A DNA stretch of 41,014 nt from JAYEJW01 sp034716535 (GCA_034716535.1 JAYEJW010000115.1:1-41014); one strand, 5' to 3'; shown: positions 32,791-41,014, numbered from the stretch's first letter. Notes: a model not told the origin generated them from the sequence alone. A program made the numbers and translations.

Positions 32791-34156
32791 CGTCCTGCGC
32801 AGCTCCACCTTCCGCCTCGCTCTGCTCTACATGTTGCTGTCAGGGGGCTCCGTGGTCATCCTCCTGGGCTTCATCTACTGGGCGACGGCCGGCTACATGG
32901 ATCGGCAGACGGACGCCACCATCGAGGCGGAAATCAGGGGCCTGGCCGAGCAATACCGCCGACGCGGCCTGGCCGGACTATCGGCGATCATCGCTGAGCG
33001 GGTGACGAGGGATCCGAGCGGCGCCAGCGTGTATCTGCTGGCGGACGACGACCTCTCGCCCGTCGTCGGCAACCTGAGCCGTTGGCCGGATGCGGAAACG
33101 ACCGGGGAAGGCTGGATCGACTTCCGGCTCAGGGACTGGGGACAGGACAAGTCCGAGGAGCACCAGGCTCGCGCCCGCACCTTCCTGCTCCACAGCAATC
33201 TGCGCCTGCTGGTGGGTCGGGACGTGCGCGAGCTGGAGGCGACCCGGCGGCTCATCGTCAATGCGCTGGCCTGGGGACTGGCCATCACCCTCGCGCTTGC
33301 CCTCGGCGTCGGGCTGACCATGAGCGCAGGCGTCACGCGCCGGATCGACGCCATCAATCAGACCAGCCGGGAGATCATGGAAGGGGACCTGTCTCGGCGC
33401 GTGCCGACGTACGGTACGGGCGACGACTTCGACCGGTTGGCGGATAACCTGAACCGGATGCTGGAGCGGATCGAATGGCTCATGGAGAGCGTGCGCCAGG
33501 TCTCGGACAACATCGCCCACGATCTGCGAACCCCCCTCACCCGCCTGCGAACGAAGCTGGAGCTCGCGCGCGGCCCCAACGAGAAGCCGGCCCAGGTTCG
33601 CGAGGCTGTCGATCAGGCCGTCGAGGACGCCGAAGAGCTCTTGAGCACCTTCAATGCCCTATTGCGCATCGCCCGTATCGAGTCCGGCAGCCGCCGTAGC
33701 GCTTTCAGGGAGCTGGATCTGTCTCGACTCCTGCGGGACGTGGCTGAATTCTATGAACCGCTGGCATCCCACAAGGGGCAGCACCTGGAGGTCGATGCGC
33801 CGCATGCGCTATCCGTCGACGGAGACCGCGATCTCCTGTTTCAGGCCCTCGCGAACCTGGTGGACAACGCCGTCAAATACACGCCGAGAGACGGACGAAT
33901 CACACTGTCGGCGACAACGCAGAACGCAGGACCCCAGGTCGCGGTGGCCGACACGGGCCCTGGGATTCCGGCCGAGACGCGCGAAAAGGTCTTCCAGCGT
34001 TTCTACCGCATCGACAACAGCCGAACGACGCCCGGCAGCGGACTGGGGCTCAGCCTGGTCCAGGCGGTCGTACAGCTGCACGGGGCACGCATCGCCATCG
34101 AGGACAACCATCCCGGCTTGCGGGCGGTGCTCCGCTTCAGGGCTTCGGCAGGGTGA
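32777..34156 (+). CDS. sensor histidine kinase partner
   Basis: This 459-aa EnvZ/CpxA-type kinase has two membrane helices (about 13-40 and 158-182) bounding a periplasmic sensor of about 115 residues. HAMP (about 183-236), HisKA with His248 in DNIAHDLRTPLTRLR, and an ATPase domain with NLVDNAVKYTPRD, DTGPGIPAE and GSGLGLSLVQAVV follow. GTG at 32777 overlaps the regulator gene. Its 3' end overlaps dcd on the other strand by 20 bases. Confidence 0.93.
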   Translation: MTKTNVLRSSTFRLALLYMLLSGGSVVILLGFIYWATAGYMDRQTDATIEAEIRGLAEQYRRRGLAGLSAIIAERVTRDPSGASVYLLADDDLSPVVGNLSRWPDAETTGEGWIDFRLRDWGQDKSEEHQARARTFLLHSNLRLLVGRDVRELEATRRLIVNALAWGLAITLALALGVGLTMSAGVTRRIDAINQTSREIMEGDLSRRVPTYGTGDDFDRLADNLNRMLERIEWLMESVRQVSDNIAHDLRTPLTRLRTKLELARGPNEKPAQVREAVDQAVEDAEELLSTFNALLRIARIESGSRRSAFRELDLSRLLRDVAEFYEPLASHKGQHLEVDAPHALSVDGDRDLLFQALANLVDNAVKYTPRDGRITLSATTQNAGPQVAVADTGPGIPAETREKVFQRFYRIDNSRTTPGSGLGLSLVQAVVQLHGARIAIEDNHPGLRAVLRFRASAG

Positions 34157-34706
34157 CCCCCCGCTGGCCCTGGTACTTGCCTCCCCGATCCCTGTAAGAG
34201 AATTCGCAGACCTCGTCCGACTCGAAGAACAGGATCTGGGCGACTCCCTCGTTGGCGTAGATCTTGGCCGGCAGGGGGGTGGTATTGGAGAACTCCAGGG
34301 TCACGTGTCCCTCCCACTCGGGCTCCAGGGGCGTGACGTTGACGATGATGCCGCAGCGGGCATAGGTCGACTTGCCGAGACAGATCGTGAGCACGTTGCG
34401 CGGGATGCGGAAGTATTCCACCGTCCGCGCGAGGGCGAAGGAGTTCGGCGGAATGATGCAGACGTCGGACTTAACGTCTACGAAACTGTTGGCGTCGAAG
34501 TTCTTGGGATCGACGATGGCGGAATTGATGTTTGTGAAGATCTTGAAGTCATCGGCGCAGCGGATGTCGTAGCCGTAGCTGGACGTGCCAAAGGAGATGA
34601 CCCTGCCGCCGTTGTCCGACTCGCGTACCTGAGTCGGCTCGAAGGGCTCGATCATAGCGGCTTGCTCGGCCATGCGGCGTATCCAGCGATCTGACTTTAT
34701 GGACAT
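34137..34706 (-). CDS. dcd: dCTP deaminase
   Basis: This 189-aa enzyme deaminates dCTP to dUTP, supplying dTMP synthesis. It opens MSIKSDRWIRRMAEQ and contains SSYGYDIRCADDFKIF, ALARTVEYFRIPR, GKSTYARCGIIVNVTPLEPEWEGHVTLE (split here as a run of family motifs) and EGVAQILFFES. The catalytic Glu is in EWEGHVTLE and the length is exact for the homotrimeric form. In Pseudomonas dcd lies next to apbC and metG; here a protease gene intervenes. Confidence 0.96.
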   Translation of the reverse strand: MSIKSDRWIRRMAEQAAMIEPFEPTQVRESDNGGRVISFGTSSYGYDIRCADDFKIFTNINSAIVDPKNFDANSFVDVKSDVCIIPPNSFALARTVEYFRIPRNVLTICLGKSTYARCGIIVNVTPLEPEWEGHVTLEFSNTTPLPAKIYANEGVAQILFFESDEVCEFSYRDRGGKYQGQRGVTLPKP

Positions 34707-34953
34707 CGCTACTCACAAGAAGAGGCTGAAAACCTATCAGGTTACAACGCCGGCGCCTGGACTGCCAATCCAAAACCGCTCTGGACTGTGCCCTCAGGGC
34801 CATTGGCGATTGTTCTTCTTCGTCGGCGAGGTAGTCTGCGGGTATCGATAAAATCTGGCGCCGAGAGTACTCCCGGCGCGTCCACTACGACGTTAAAACC
34901 ATTGCTGGAAAGCACCAGATGTTAGCCAATCAAATTTCACTCCAATCATGATA
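34707..34953. other. AT-richer gap upstream of dcd
   Basis: No gene is seen. At 34858-34879 GCGCCG, A, GAGTACTC, C, CGGCGC form a 22-bp near-perfect palindrome that could be an operator or hairpin. Confidence 0.4.
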
Positions 34954-34984
34954 GAAGAAAGGCCCCCACCGGGGGCCTTTCTTC
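34954..34984. terminator. strong terminator hairpin, bidirectional
   Basis: GAAGAAAGGCCCCC (34954-34967) pairs perfectly over 14 bp with GGGGGCCTTTCTTC (34971-34984) around a 3-base loop. The stems are A/T-rich at the outer ends, so it can work on both strands. On the minus strand it closes the trypsin-like gene. Confidence 0.85.
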
Positions 34985-35039
34985 AACTACCCAATCAGGG
35001 GATGGCAACATATATCACGCAGATATCCGATCCCAACCC

Positions 35040-35981
35040 TTAGTCGACGCTCGCCGCGTCGTATAGAGCCTGTGCCGCATCGCCGAAGTAGGGTCCGAAA
35101 TAGTAATCCGTGCCCATGTAGCCATAGCTCACGTTGCTATTGAGGTAGTTGTTCGTACCCCAATCAACGACCCAAGCACCACCGCTCGATCCACCCGTCA
35201 TATCGCAACCTATTCCGATCGTCTCAGGATCGACCCCCGGAATACCGTCAGGCTGGTCGTTGGTCACCCAACTGGCGGCACAGGTGTGGTGTTTCTCGCC
35301 GGTAAACGGAGGCGCCGCTGGATATCCTCTCGCGTGGAAATGCTGATCACGCGGAAGATTGGCGATGAAATTGAGGCCACCCAACTCCTGGACGTGATGG
35401 GTCCCGCCCGGGCCACCGAGATCCATCACGAGGGCGCCCATGTCATACTCATGGAGGCCATTTTGCCATGCAACCAGTGTCCAGACGCTCCTATAGCTCC
35501 AGGATCCGTACGGATTAGTCCCATTGTGGCGGGCCGGCACAAAGACAAAGTCTACGTGGAACCCCAACCCTGGAGAATAGACGCAGTGACCGGCGGTCCA
35601 TACGGTATCCCGATTCTGCGCATTGACTACGGCACCAGAACACACGTAGTCAAAGCCGTCATAGGGATTGTGGAAGAATAATTTGCCTACGGTTCGGTAG
35701 AGCGGTTGCTTGTAGAGAAGCGTAACATCCGGCAGGATGTCATAGCTCGTGTACACCCAAGGGCTGGTCCCACCTTTCGAGACGTCTGCGGGCAACATGG
35801 GAAGCGGCATCGGCTCTGCGGCGTCCATGCGTTCCTCCGTCCAAGGCGCCGAGTCCGCCTTCGACCGCGATGCCGAAATGACCCCGCCATTCCCTGTGGC
35901 CAAGCTCATCATCGGCAGCATCAGGATGCTGATACCAGCCGCGATACCGACAAGGGTCTTCGTATGTAGTCCAAGTTTCAT
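35040..35981 (-). CDS. secreted trypsin-like serine protease
   Basis: This 313-aa protein has a signal peptide (MKLGLHTKTLVGIAAGISIL then MLPMMSLA) and a probable propeptide to about residue 75. The trypsin fold carries His132 (TAGHCV), Asp180 (EYDMGALV) and Ser266 (GGSSGGAW). Cysteines at 114, 133, 234 and 259 can form two disulfides. An AGGAGG Shine-Dalgarno precedes the ATG. It resembles glutamyl-endopeptidase/V8-like secreted bacterial proteases; specificity is not determinable. It sits alone between dcd and mrp with AT-richer flanks, suggesting acquisition. Confidence 0.88.
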   Translation of the reverse strand: MKLGLHTKTLVGIAAGISILMLPMMSLATGNGGVISASRSKADSAPWTEERMDAAEPMPLPMLPADVSKGGTSPWVYTSYDILPDVTLLYKQPLYRTVGKLFFHNPYDGFDYVCSGAVVNAQNRDTVWTAGHCVYSPGLGFHVDFVFVPARHNGTNPYGSWSYRSVWTLVAWQNGLHEYDMGALVMDLGGPGGTHHVQELGGLNFIANLPRDQHFHARGYPAAPPFTGEKHHTCAASWVTNDQPDGIPGVDPETIGIGCDMTGGSSGGAWVVDWGTNNYLNSNVSYGYMGTDYYFGPYFGDAAQALYDAASVD

Positions 35982-36004
35982 GATCCCTCCTGGCTCAACT
36001 CACC

Positions 36005-36035
36005 GAGACAAATGTCTCAGGCGTTCACACTGAAC
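36005..36035. promoter_or_regulatory. two short palindromes upstream of the trypsin-like gene
   Basis: GAGACA-AA-TGTCTC (36005-36018) and GTTCA-CAC-TGAAC (36023-36035) are perfect inverted repeats within 55 bp of the protease ATG. Either could be an operator; the regulator is unknown. Confidence 0.4.
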
Positions 36036-36538
36036 AAAAATGACTTCCTTTTCACGACGAAACACCAAAAGCAACCGGTACTTGGGTAAGGCCAGGCAAA
36101 ATCCGTAGGGGAGCCCTGATCGCGCAGACTCCGGGAATTACAGTGTCCACGGAAGACCGTGGTACGTTTTTTGCCTGCGAAGAACCCCTGCGAGTACAGC
36201 ATTCCCTTCAATGCTTATTTTATCCCTACGGCAATTCTAGCGTGGCAGCGCCAAAGGCAGTTGATCCAGATCAGCTATGACCACTGTCTGCACCCGAGAA
36301 CGCAGATCCATCGTCCGCGTTGCAGGAGCAGATGCCTATGGAACATTCCTCGAGAATCGCCCTTAAAACGTGGGAGCCTACATTGGCGCAGGATTTGTCC
36401 CGGAAGCGTCCTGTGATCGGCACCTCGTTGGAATAGGGACGTCCCGCCAACGGCATCGGCCGAAAACTCCTCTTTCCGGCTTTGCCCAAGGATGCGTGCT
36501 GTAACCCGCCTATGAACGGGCCATCAATCGGCAATCGT
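36036..36538. other. 503-bp region without a supported gene
   Basis: Open frames here lack ribosome binding sites and domains. The only clear signal is the plus-strand terminator at 36145-36170. Part of the stretch may encode a small RNA on the plus strand upstream of that terminator. Confidence 0.4.
36145..36170 (+). terminator. rho-independent terminator without an assigned gene
   Basis: CCACGG - AAGA - CCGTGG is followed by TACG and TTTTTT. It reads on the plus strand, where no protein gene ends, so it may close a small RNA of roughly 100 bases or more starting upstream. Confidence 0.55.
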
Positions 36539-36566
36539 TGCGGAGGTTGAATCCTCAACCTCCGCA
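36539..36566 (-). terminator. hairpin after mrp/apbC
   Basis: TGCGGAGGTTGA (36539-36550) pairs perfectly with TCAACCTCCGCA (36555-36566) around ATCC, 8 bases after the mrp stop. No T-run follows, so it may stabilise the 3' end as well as terminate. Confidence 0.6.
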
Positions 36567-36573
36567 GCGCGGA

Positions 36574-37665
36574 TCAGTTGTTCTGGATGACGATCCGCGG
36601 AAATTTGGCCGCATAGTCCTTAGCCTGCAGGGAGAGCTTGGCCGCAGTCTTGCGGGCGATCTCGCGGTAGATCTCGCTGATGCGGGAATCCGGTTGGGCG
36701 ACAACGGTGGGCTTACCGCTGTCGGTTTCCTCGCGGATATCGATGTCCAGTGGCAGGGAGCCAAGCAGATCCACCCCGTACTGCGAGGCCATGGCCTGGC
36801 CTCCGCCCTCGCCGAAGATGTGCTCTTCATGTCCGCACTTGGAGCAGATATGGGTGCTCATGTTCTCGACGATGCCGAGCACCGGCACCTCCACCTTCTG
36901 GAACATCTTCAGTCCCTTGCGGGCGTCCAACAGAGCGATGTCCTGGGGTGTGGTGACGATGACGGCGCCGGAGACGGGAACCTTCTGTGCCAGGGTAAGC
37001 TGGGTGTCGCCGGTGCCGGGCGGCAGGTCGATGACCAGGTAGTCCAAGTCGGCCCAATTGGTATCGTTGAGGAGCTGCTCCAGGGCCTGGGTCACCATGG
37101 GACCGCGCCAGATCATGGGGGTCTCCTCGTCGATGAGGAAACCGATGGACATGGCCTGCAGGTGGTAGCTGTTCATGGGCTCCAGGCTGCTGCCGTCCTT
37201 GGACTCCGGCTTGCCGGTGATGCCCAGCATGCGCGGCTGGGAGGGGCCATAGATATCGGCGTCCAGCACGCCCACCTTGGCGCCCTCGGCAGACAACGCC
37301 AGCGCCAGGTTGACGGCGGTGGTGGATTTGCCCACACCACCCTTACCGGACGCGACGGCGATGATGTTCTTGACGTTGCCGATGGGTTTCAGGGACTTCT
37401 GGACCGAATGGGCCGCCACTTTCCAGCTCACGTCCACATCGGCACTGGCGACACCTTCTACGGCCTCCACCTTCTCCCTGACCGCGGCGGCGATGCCCTC
37501 GGCCACCGTCTTCGCCGGAAACCCCAAGACGACCTTGACGCTTACCTTGCCGCCGTCGATATCGATATCCTGAACGCAGTTGGCGCCGACCAAGTCCTGC
37601 TCGAGGTGGGGCTCGGTGTACCCCTTGATCGCCGCTTCGATACGCTCTTTCGTGATCTCTGACAT
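36574..37665 (-). CDS. apbC: Mrp/ApbC iron-sulfur cluster carrier ATPase
   Basis: This 363-aa P-loop NTPase transfers Fe-S clusters. It has an N-terminal DUF59/MIP18-like domain (about 1-90) and a Mrp domain with the deviant Walker A SGKGGVGKSTTAVNLALAL (about 106-124), DADIYGPSQPRMLG, DYLVIDLPPGTGDTQLT and ENMSTHICSKCGHEEHIFG, whose CxxC binds the cluster at the dimer interface. ATG at 37665 has GGAG 8 bases upstream. It is divergent from metG, a linkage conserved with Pseudomonas. Confidence 0.96.
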   Translation of the reverse strand: MSEITKERIEAAIKGYTEPHLEQDLVGANCVQDIDIDGGKVSVKVVLGFPAKTVAEGIAAAVREKVEAVEGVASADVDVSWKVAAHSVQKSLKPIGNVKNIIAVASGKGGVGKSTTAVNLALALSAEGAKVGVLDADIYGPSQPRMLGITGKPESKDGSSLEPMNSYHLQAMSIGFLIDEETPMIWRGPMVTQALEQLLNDTNWADLDYLVIDLPPGTGDTQLTLAQKVPVSGAVIVTTPQDIALLDARKGLKMFQKVEVPVLGIVENMSTHICSKCGHEEHIFGEGGGQAMASQYGVDLLGSLPLDIDIREETDSGKPTVVAQPDSRISEIYREIARKTAAKLSLQAKDYAAKFPRIVIQNN

Positions 37666-37877
37666 TGCATGCTCCGTGTATTCTGGTTCCGGTCGCGCCG
37701 GTCTGCCGATGTAGTCTGGGGGTTGCGAGCCTGGGACGCGCATTCACCCACGCGAGAGTTGGTCTTTTCGGCCTCGAATTCAAGCCCGGCCACCGCTTCA
37801 TTGGCCCAGCCGCGACCCTTCGTGAGATACTTGGGGTTTTTATCGGTCGCCGCAGCCGACAACGACAAACCTGCGCC

Positions 37878-39929
37878 ATGAACGACACGCGAGACATCCT
37901 TGTAACCAGTGCCCTCCCCTACGCCAACGGGCCGATCCATATCGGCCACTTGGTGGAGTACATCCAGACCGACATCTGGGCCCGTTTTCAGAAAATGCGG
38001 GGGCACCGGTGCTTCTATGTCTGCGCGGACGACGCCCACGGCACGCCGATCATGCTGCGCGCCCGCCAGGAGGGCATCGACCCTGAGGAACTGATCGCGC
38101 GCGTCGCCGAAGAGCACAGGACGGACTTCGCGGCCTTCCGCATCGGCTTCGACAACTACCACTCGACCCACTCTCCGGAGAACCGCCACTTCGCGAACCT
38201 GATCTACACCCGCAACCGGGACAAGGGCCACATCGCCAACCGCACCATCACACAGGCCTACGACCCGGTGGAGCAGATGTTCCTGCCGGACCGCTTCATC
38301 AAGGGCGAGTGCCCCAAATGCGGGGCCCCCGATCAGTACGGCGACAACTGCGAGGTGTGCGGCGCGAGCTACTCCCCCAGCGAGCTCAAGAACCCTTACT
38401 CGGCCGTCTCGGGGGCCAAGCCCCAGGAGCGGGAATCGGAGCACTACTTCTTTCGCTTGGCGGATTTCGAACCCATGCTCAAAGCCTGGACCCGCGGCGG
38501 CAGCCTGCAGAAGGAGGTCGCCAACAAGCTCGACGAGTGGTTCGAGGCCGGCCTGCAGGAATGGGACATCTCCCGCGACGCCCCCTATTTTGGCTTCGAG
38601 ATCCCCGACCACCCGGGGAAGTACTTCTACGTCTGGCTCGACGCCCCCATCGGCTACATGGCGAGCTTCCAGAACCTGTGCGACCGCGTCGAAGGCCTGG
38701 AGTTTGACAGGTTCTGGGCTGAGGGCTCGGATGCGGAGGTCTACCATTTCATCGGCAAGGACATCATTTATTTCCATGCCCTGTTCTGGCCGGCCATGCT
38801 GCGCGGATCAAACTTCCGCACCCCCACGGCCGTCTTTTCCCACGGCTTCCTTACGGTGGACGGCCAGAAGATGTCCAAATCCCGCGGCACCTTCATCAAG
38901 GCCAGCACGTACCTGGAGCACCTCAATCCAGAGTATCTTCGCTACTACTTCGCCGCCAAGCTGGGCCCCGGCGTGGACGACATCGACCTCAACCTGGAGG
39001 ACTTCACCCTGCGGGTGAATGCGGACCTGGTGGGCAAGGTGGTGAACATCGCCAGCCGTTGCGCCGGGTTCGTCACCAAGCGCTTCGCCGGCCGGCTGTC
39101 GACGAGCCTTTCCGAACCCGAGCTGTTCGCCGAGTTCGTGCGCGCCGGGGGCTCGATCGCCGATGCCTACGAGCAACGGGAATTCAGCCGGGTGGCGCGC
39201 GAGATCATGGCCCTGGCGGACCGCGCCAACCAGTACATCGACGAGAAAGCGCCTTGGGTGGTCGCCAAGGAGGAAGGCCGGGAGCAGGAGCTGCAGGACA
39301 TCTGCACGATAGGGCTGAACCTGTTCCGGGTCTTGATCGGTTACCTGCGCCCGATTCTGCCGGGAACCGCAGAGGCGGCCGAGGCCTTCCTGCGCATCCC
39401 CGCCCTGACCTGGAACGCCCTGCCGGAACCTCTGGTGAACCGGGATATCGCCAAGTTCAAGCCCCTGATGACCCGGGTCGATTCCAAGCAGATCGAGGCG
39501 ATGCTCGAGGCGTCGAAAGAGGATCTGGCGAGCCAGGAAGCCAAGAAGACCAAGCCCCGCGAGACCCGCACCGAGGGCCACATGGTGACGGACCCCATCG
39601 CCGAGACGGTCGAATTCGGGGACTTCGCCAAGATCGACTTGCGCGTTGCCCGCATCGCCGAGGCGGAGTACATGGACGGGGCCGACAAGCTGTTGCGCCT
39701 CACCCTGGATCTGGGAGGAGAGAGCCGCAACATCTTCGCCGGTATTCGCGCCGCCTATGACCCCAAGGACCTCGAGGGTCGGCTAACGGTGATGGTGGCC
39801 AACCTGGCGCCGCGCAAGATGCGTTTCGGCGTCTCCGAAGGAATGGTTCTTGCCGCAGGACCCGGCGGGAAAGAGATATTCATCCTCAGCCCGGATGAGG
39901 GGGCGGAGCCCGGAATGAAGGTGAAATGA
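37878..39929 (+). CDS. metG: methionyl-tRNA synthetase
   Basis: This 683-aa enzyme charges tRNA-Met. The class I signature HIGH is at residues 21-24 (NGPIHIGHLVEY), the zinc knuckle is CPKC/CEVC near 145-161, and the KMSKS loop is KMSKSRGTF near 332. An anticodon-binding helical domain follows, then a C-terminal tRNA-binding (EMAP-like) domain from about 580 (FGDFAKIDLRVARIAEAE), giving the dimeric form. ATG at 37878 begins MNDTRDILVTSALPYANG, the usual start. The frame is open upstream but without homology. Confidence 0.97.
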   Translation: MNDTRDILVTSALPYANGPIHIGHLVEYIQTDIWARFQKMRGHRCFYVCADDAHGTPIMLRARQEGIDPEELIARVAEEHRTDFAAFRIGFDNYHSTHSPENRHFANLIYTRNRDKGHIANRTITQAYDPVEQMFLPDRFIKGECPKCGAPDQYGDNCEVCGASYSPSELKNPYSAVSGAKPQERESEHYFFRLADFEPMLKAWTRGGSLQKEVANKLDEWFEAGLQEWDISRDAPYFGFEIPDHPGKYFYVWLDAPIGYMASFQNLCDRVEGLEFDRFWAEGSDAEVYHFIGKDIIYFHALFWPAMLRGSNFRTPTAVFSHGFLTVDGQKMSKSRGTFIKASTYLEHLNPEYLRYYFAAKLGPGVDDIDLNLEDFTLRVNADLVGKVVNIASRCAGFVTKRFAGRLSTSLSEPELFAEFVRAGGSIADAYEQREFSRVAREIMALADRANQYIDEKAPWVVAKEEGREQELQDICTIGLNLFRVLIGYLRPILPGTAEAAEAFLRIPALTWNALPEPLVNRDIAKFKPLMTRVDSKQIEAMLEASKEDLASQEAKKTKPRETRTEGHMVTDPIAETVEFGDFAKIDLRVARIAEAEYMDGADKLLRLTLDLGGESRNIFAGIRAAYDPKDLEGRLTVMVANLAPRKMRFGVSEGMVLAAGPGGKEIFILSPDEGAEPGMKVK

Positions 39930-39989
39930 TCGGCGGTTTCGTCCGACAATGGTCATTCCGGCAACCCGGTCCCTGTTGATAGAATATGC

Positions 39990-40012
39990 GGAAGCTTCTC
40001 CGGAAAGCTTCC
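39990..40012. terminator. hairpin between metG and rsxA
   Basis: GGAAGCTT (39990-39997) pairs with AAGCTTCC (40005-40012) about 60 bases after metG. There is no T-run. The other ~190 bases up to rsxA hold no supported gene. Confidence 0.4.
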
Positions 40013-40201
40013 CGAGGGGCGTCCCCAACACAGACGTCCGCCTCCCCGGATAAACGCCATTACCGCACCAGCGGTCGGTTGTACAGGGTGGGGCAAGGAG
40101 TTTATCGTTCGCGCATCTGCGAGCGAGCCGGCGGATCAATCTTCGGACCTCGATCGGTAGTCGACCCGAGTCTCCAGCCACACTGACGGATACGCGGTTT
40201 C

Positions 40202-40783
40202 ATGAAAGAGTATGCCCTCATTCTGGTCGGCACGGTTCTGGTCAACAATTTCGTACTGGTCAAGTTCTTAGGACTTTGCCCGTTCATGGGGGTCTCCAGG
40301 AAACTGGAGACCGCCACCGGCATGGGGCTGGCCACCACCTTCGTGCTCACCTTGTCCTCGGTCACCGCCTGGCTGGTCAACGAGTATGTGCTGGTACCGC
40401 TGGGTATCGAGTACCTGCGCACTATCGCCTTCATTCTCGTCATCGCAGTGGTGGTCCAGTTCACCGAGACGGTGATGCACAAGACCAGCCCTCTGTTGTA
40501 CCAGGTACTCGGTATCTTCCTACCGCTGATCACCACCAACTGCGCGGTGCTCGGCGTGGCCCTCCTCAACTTGCAGGAGCAGCGCACCTTTGTCGAGTCC
40601 GCCCTATACGGCTTCGGCGCCGCCGTTGGCTTCTCGCTGGTACTCGCCCTGTTTGCCGCCATCCGTGAGCGCGTGGCGGTGGCCGACGTACCGGAGCCGT
40701 TTCAAGGCAGCGCGATCGCGTTGATCACCGCGGGCCTGATGTCGCTGGCCTTCATGGGATTCGCCGGACTTGTTGCGTCCTGA
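40202..40783 (+). CDS. rsxA: Rnf/Rsx electron transport complex subunit A
   Basis: This 193-aa membrane protein has six predicted helices and the family signatures FVLVKFLGLCPFMGVSRKLE near the start and LPLITTNCAVLGVALL in the middle. Each holds a conserved Cys, which together bind an Fe-S cluster within the membrane in Rnf/Nqr complexes. Rsx/Rnf complexes couple ferredoxin/NADH electron transfer to ion flux, and Rsx also reduces SoxR. It is followed by rsxB after 139 bases; no strong Shine-Dalgarno is visible. Confidence 0.95.
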   Translation: MKEYALILVGTVLVNNFVLVKFLGLCPFMGVSRKLETATGMGLATTFVLTLSSVTAWLVNEYVLVPLGIEYLRTIAFILVIAVVVQFTETVMHKTSPLLYQVLGIFLPLITTNCAVLGVALLNLQEQRTFVESALYGFGAAVGFSLVLALFAAIRERVAVADVPEPFQGSAIALITAGLMSLAFMGFAGLVAS

Positions 40784-40922
40784 GATTCATGACCCCTGCA
40801 CCCGCGAACATCGAGATGCCTGTACCGTCCGCAAGTCTCACGCCCACCACGACCCTCTCCTGGAGAGCGACGGAGAATAGGGCGCGCCTGCGGCGTGACT
40901 TGGTTCGATTGGGAGAACGCGA

Positions 40923-41014
40923 ATGCTGACCGCTATTGCCGCCATCGCTGCGCTTGCAGTCGCCTTCGGACTGCTGCTGGGCTACTCGGCGATCCGTTTC
41001 CACATCGAAGGAGA
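40923..41014 (+). CDS. rsxB: Rnf/Rsx complex subunit B, N-terminus only
   Basis: The frame starts MLTAIAAIAALAVAFGLLLG and continues YSAIRFHIEG to the window edge. A single N-terminal membrane helix followed by A..F.VEG/FHIEG-type sequence is the usual RsxB/RnfB start, and the position after rsxA agrees. The ferredoxin domains lie beyond the window. Confidence 0.85.
   Translation, partial: MLTAIAAIAALAVAFGLLLGYSAIRFHIEG

Noticed and set aside
36036..36160. Riboswitch (c-di-GMP or cobalamin type)
   Set aside because: Fragments such as GGGGAGCC looked suggestive, but no conserved core or downstream gene fits either class.
36017..36211. 64-aa minus-strand frame upstream of the protease
   Set aside because: It has no ribosome binding site or domain and crosses both the palindromes and the plus-strand terminator.

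Overview
The window looks like the chromosome of a GC-rich gammaproteobacterium. Two gene blocks are laid out as in Pseudomonas and purple-sulfur/Ectothiorhodospira-type relatives: dprA - LysM protein / def - fmt - rsmB - trkA, and dcd - mrp(apbC) / metG - rsxAB. I cannot name the genus from the sequence. Housekeeping genes are dense and mostly overlap by a few bases. Between them lie accessory patches with broken genes, toxin-antitoxin modules and repeats.

Layout. 1-3400: accessory patch with a truncated IS110-family transposase, a DUF1778/GNAT toxin-antitoxin pair flanked by two degenerate copies of the toxin 3' end, and an Xre/ParS-RES toxin-antitoxin pair. 3408-4830: a three-gene minus-strand operon (SRPBCC protein, small membrane protein, 55-aa peptide), then a LysR remnant and a potassium-channel remnant. 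4835-11539 (minus): tsaC, purE, topA, smg, dprA and a LysM protein. 11656-21854 (plus): def, fmt, rsmB, a DUF4390 protein, an NtrY/NtrX-type two-component pair, a MITE-like element, then trkA and trkH. 21901-25193: a TPR protein, then a regulatory block (sigma-54 response regulator, tandem palindromes, -24/-12 promoter, ECF sigma factor, REC-only protein), and a divergent 55-aa peptide gene resembling the one at 3408. 25194-29024: accessory patch with a probable frameshifted gene, an unknown exported protein, a beta-hydroxyacid dehydrogenase fused at its 3' end to a patatin/Omp85-type remnant, two small lipoproteins and a 61-aa protein. 29139-34156: a YegS-type lipid kinase, then a DegQ-type protease upstream of an OmpR/EnvZ-type pair. 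34137-41014: dcd, a secreted trypsin-like protease inserted between dcd and mrp, then mrp/apbC, metG, rsxA and the start of rsxB.

How the genes fit together. The def-fmt-rsmB block serves formyl-methionine handling and 16S rRNA modification. NtrYX and TrkAH are envelope sensing and potassium uptake. DegQ plus the adjoining two-component pair looks like a periplasmic quality-control unit, with an OmpR-type direct repeat in front of it.

The most distinctive candidate system is 22214-25193. A sigma-54 activator lies directly upstream of two copies of the palindrome GTAACG-N3-CRTTAC, a near-consensus -24/-12 promoter with exact GG-N10-GC spacing, and an ECF sigma factor overlapping a REC-only gene. 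This is laid out like a sigma-54 to ECF cascade (compare HrpRS-HrpL). It sits next to a strongly expressed-looking 55-aa peptide whose relative lies at 3408-3575. All functional statements are inferred from sequence; no database search was run.
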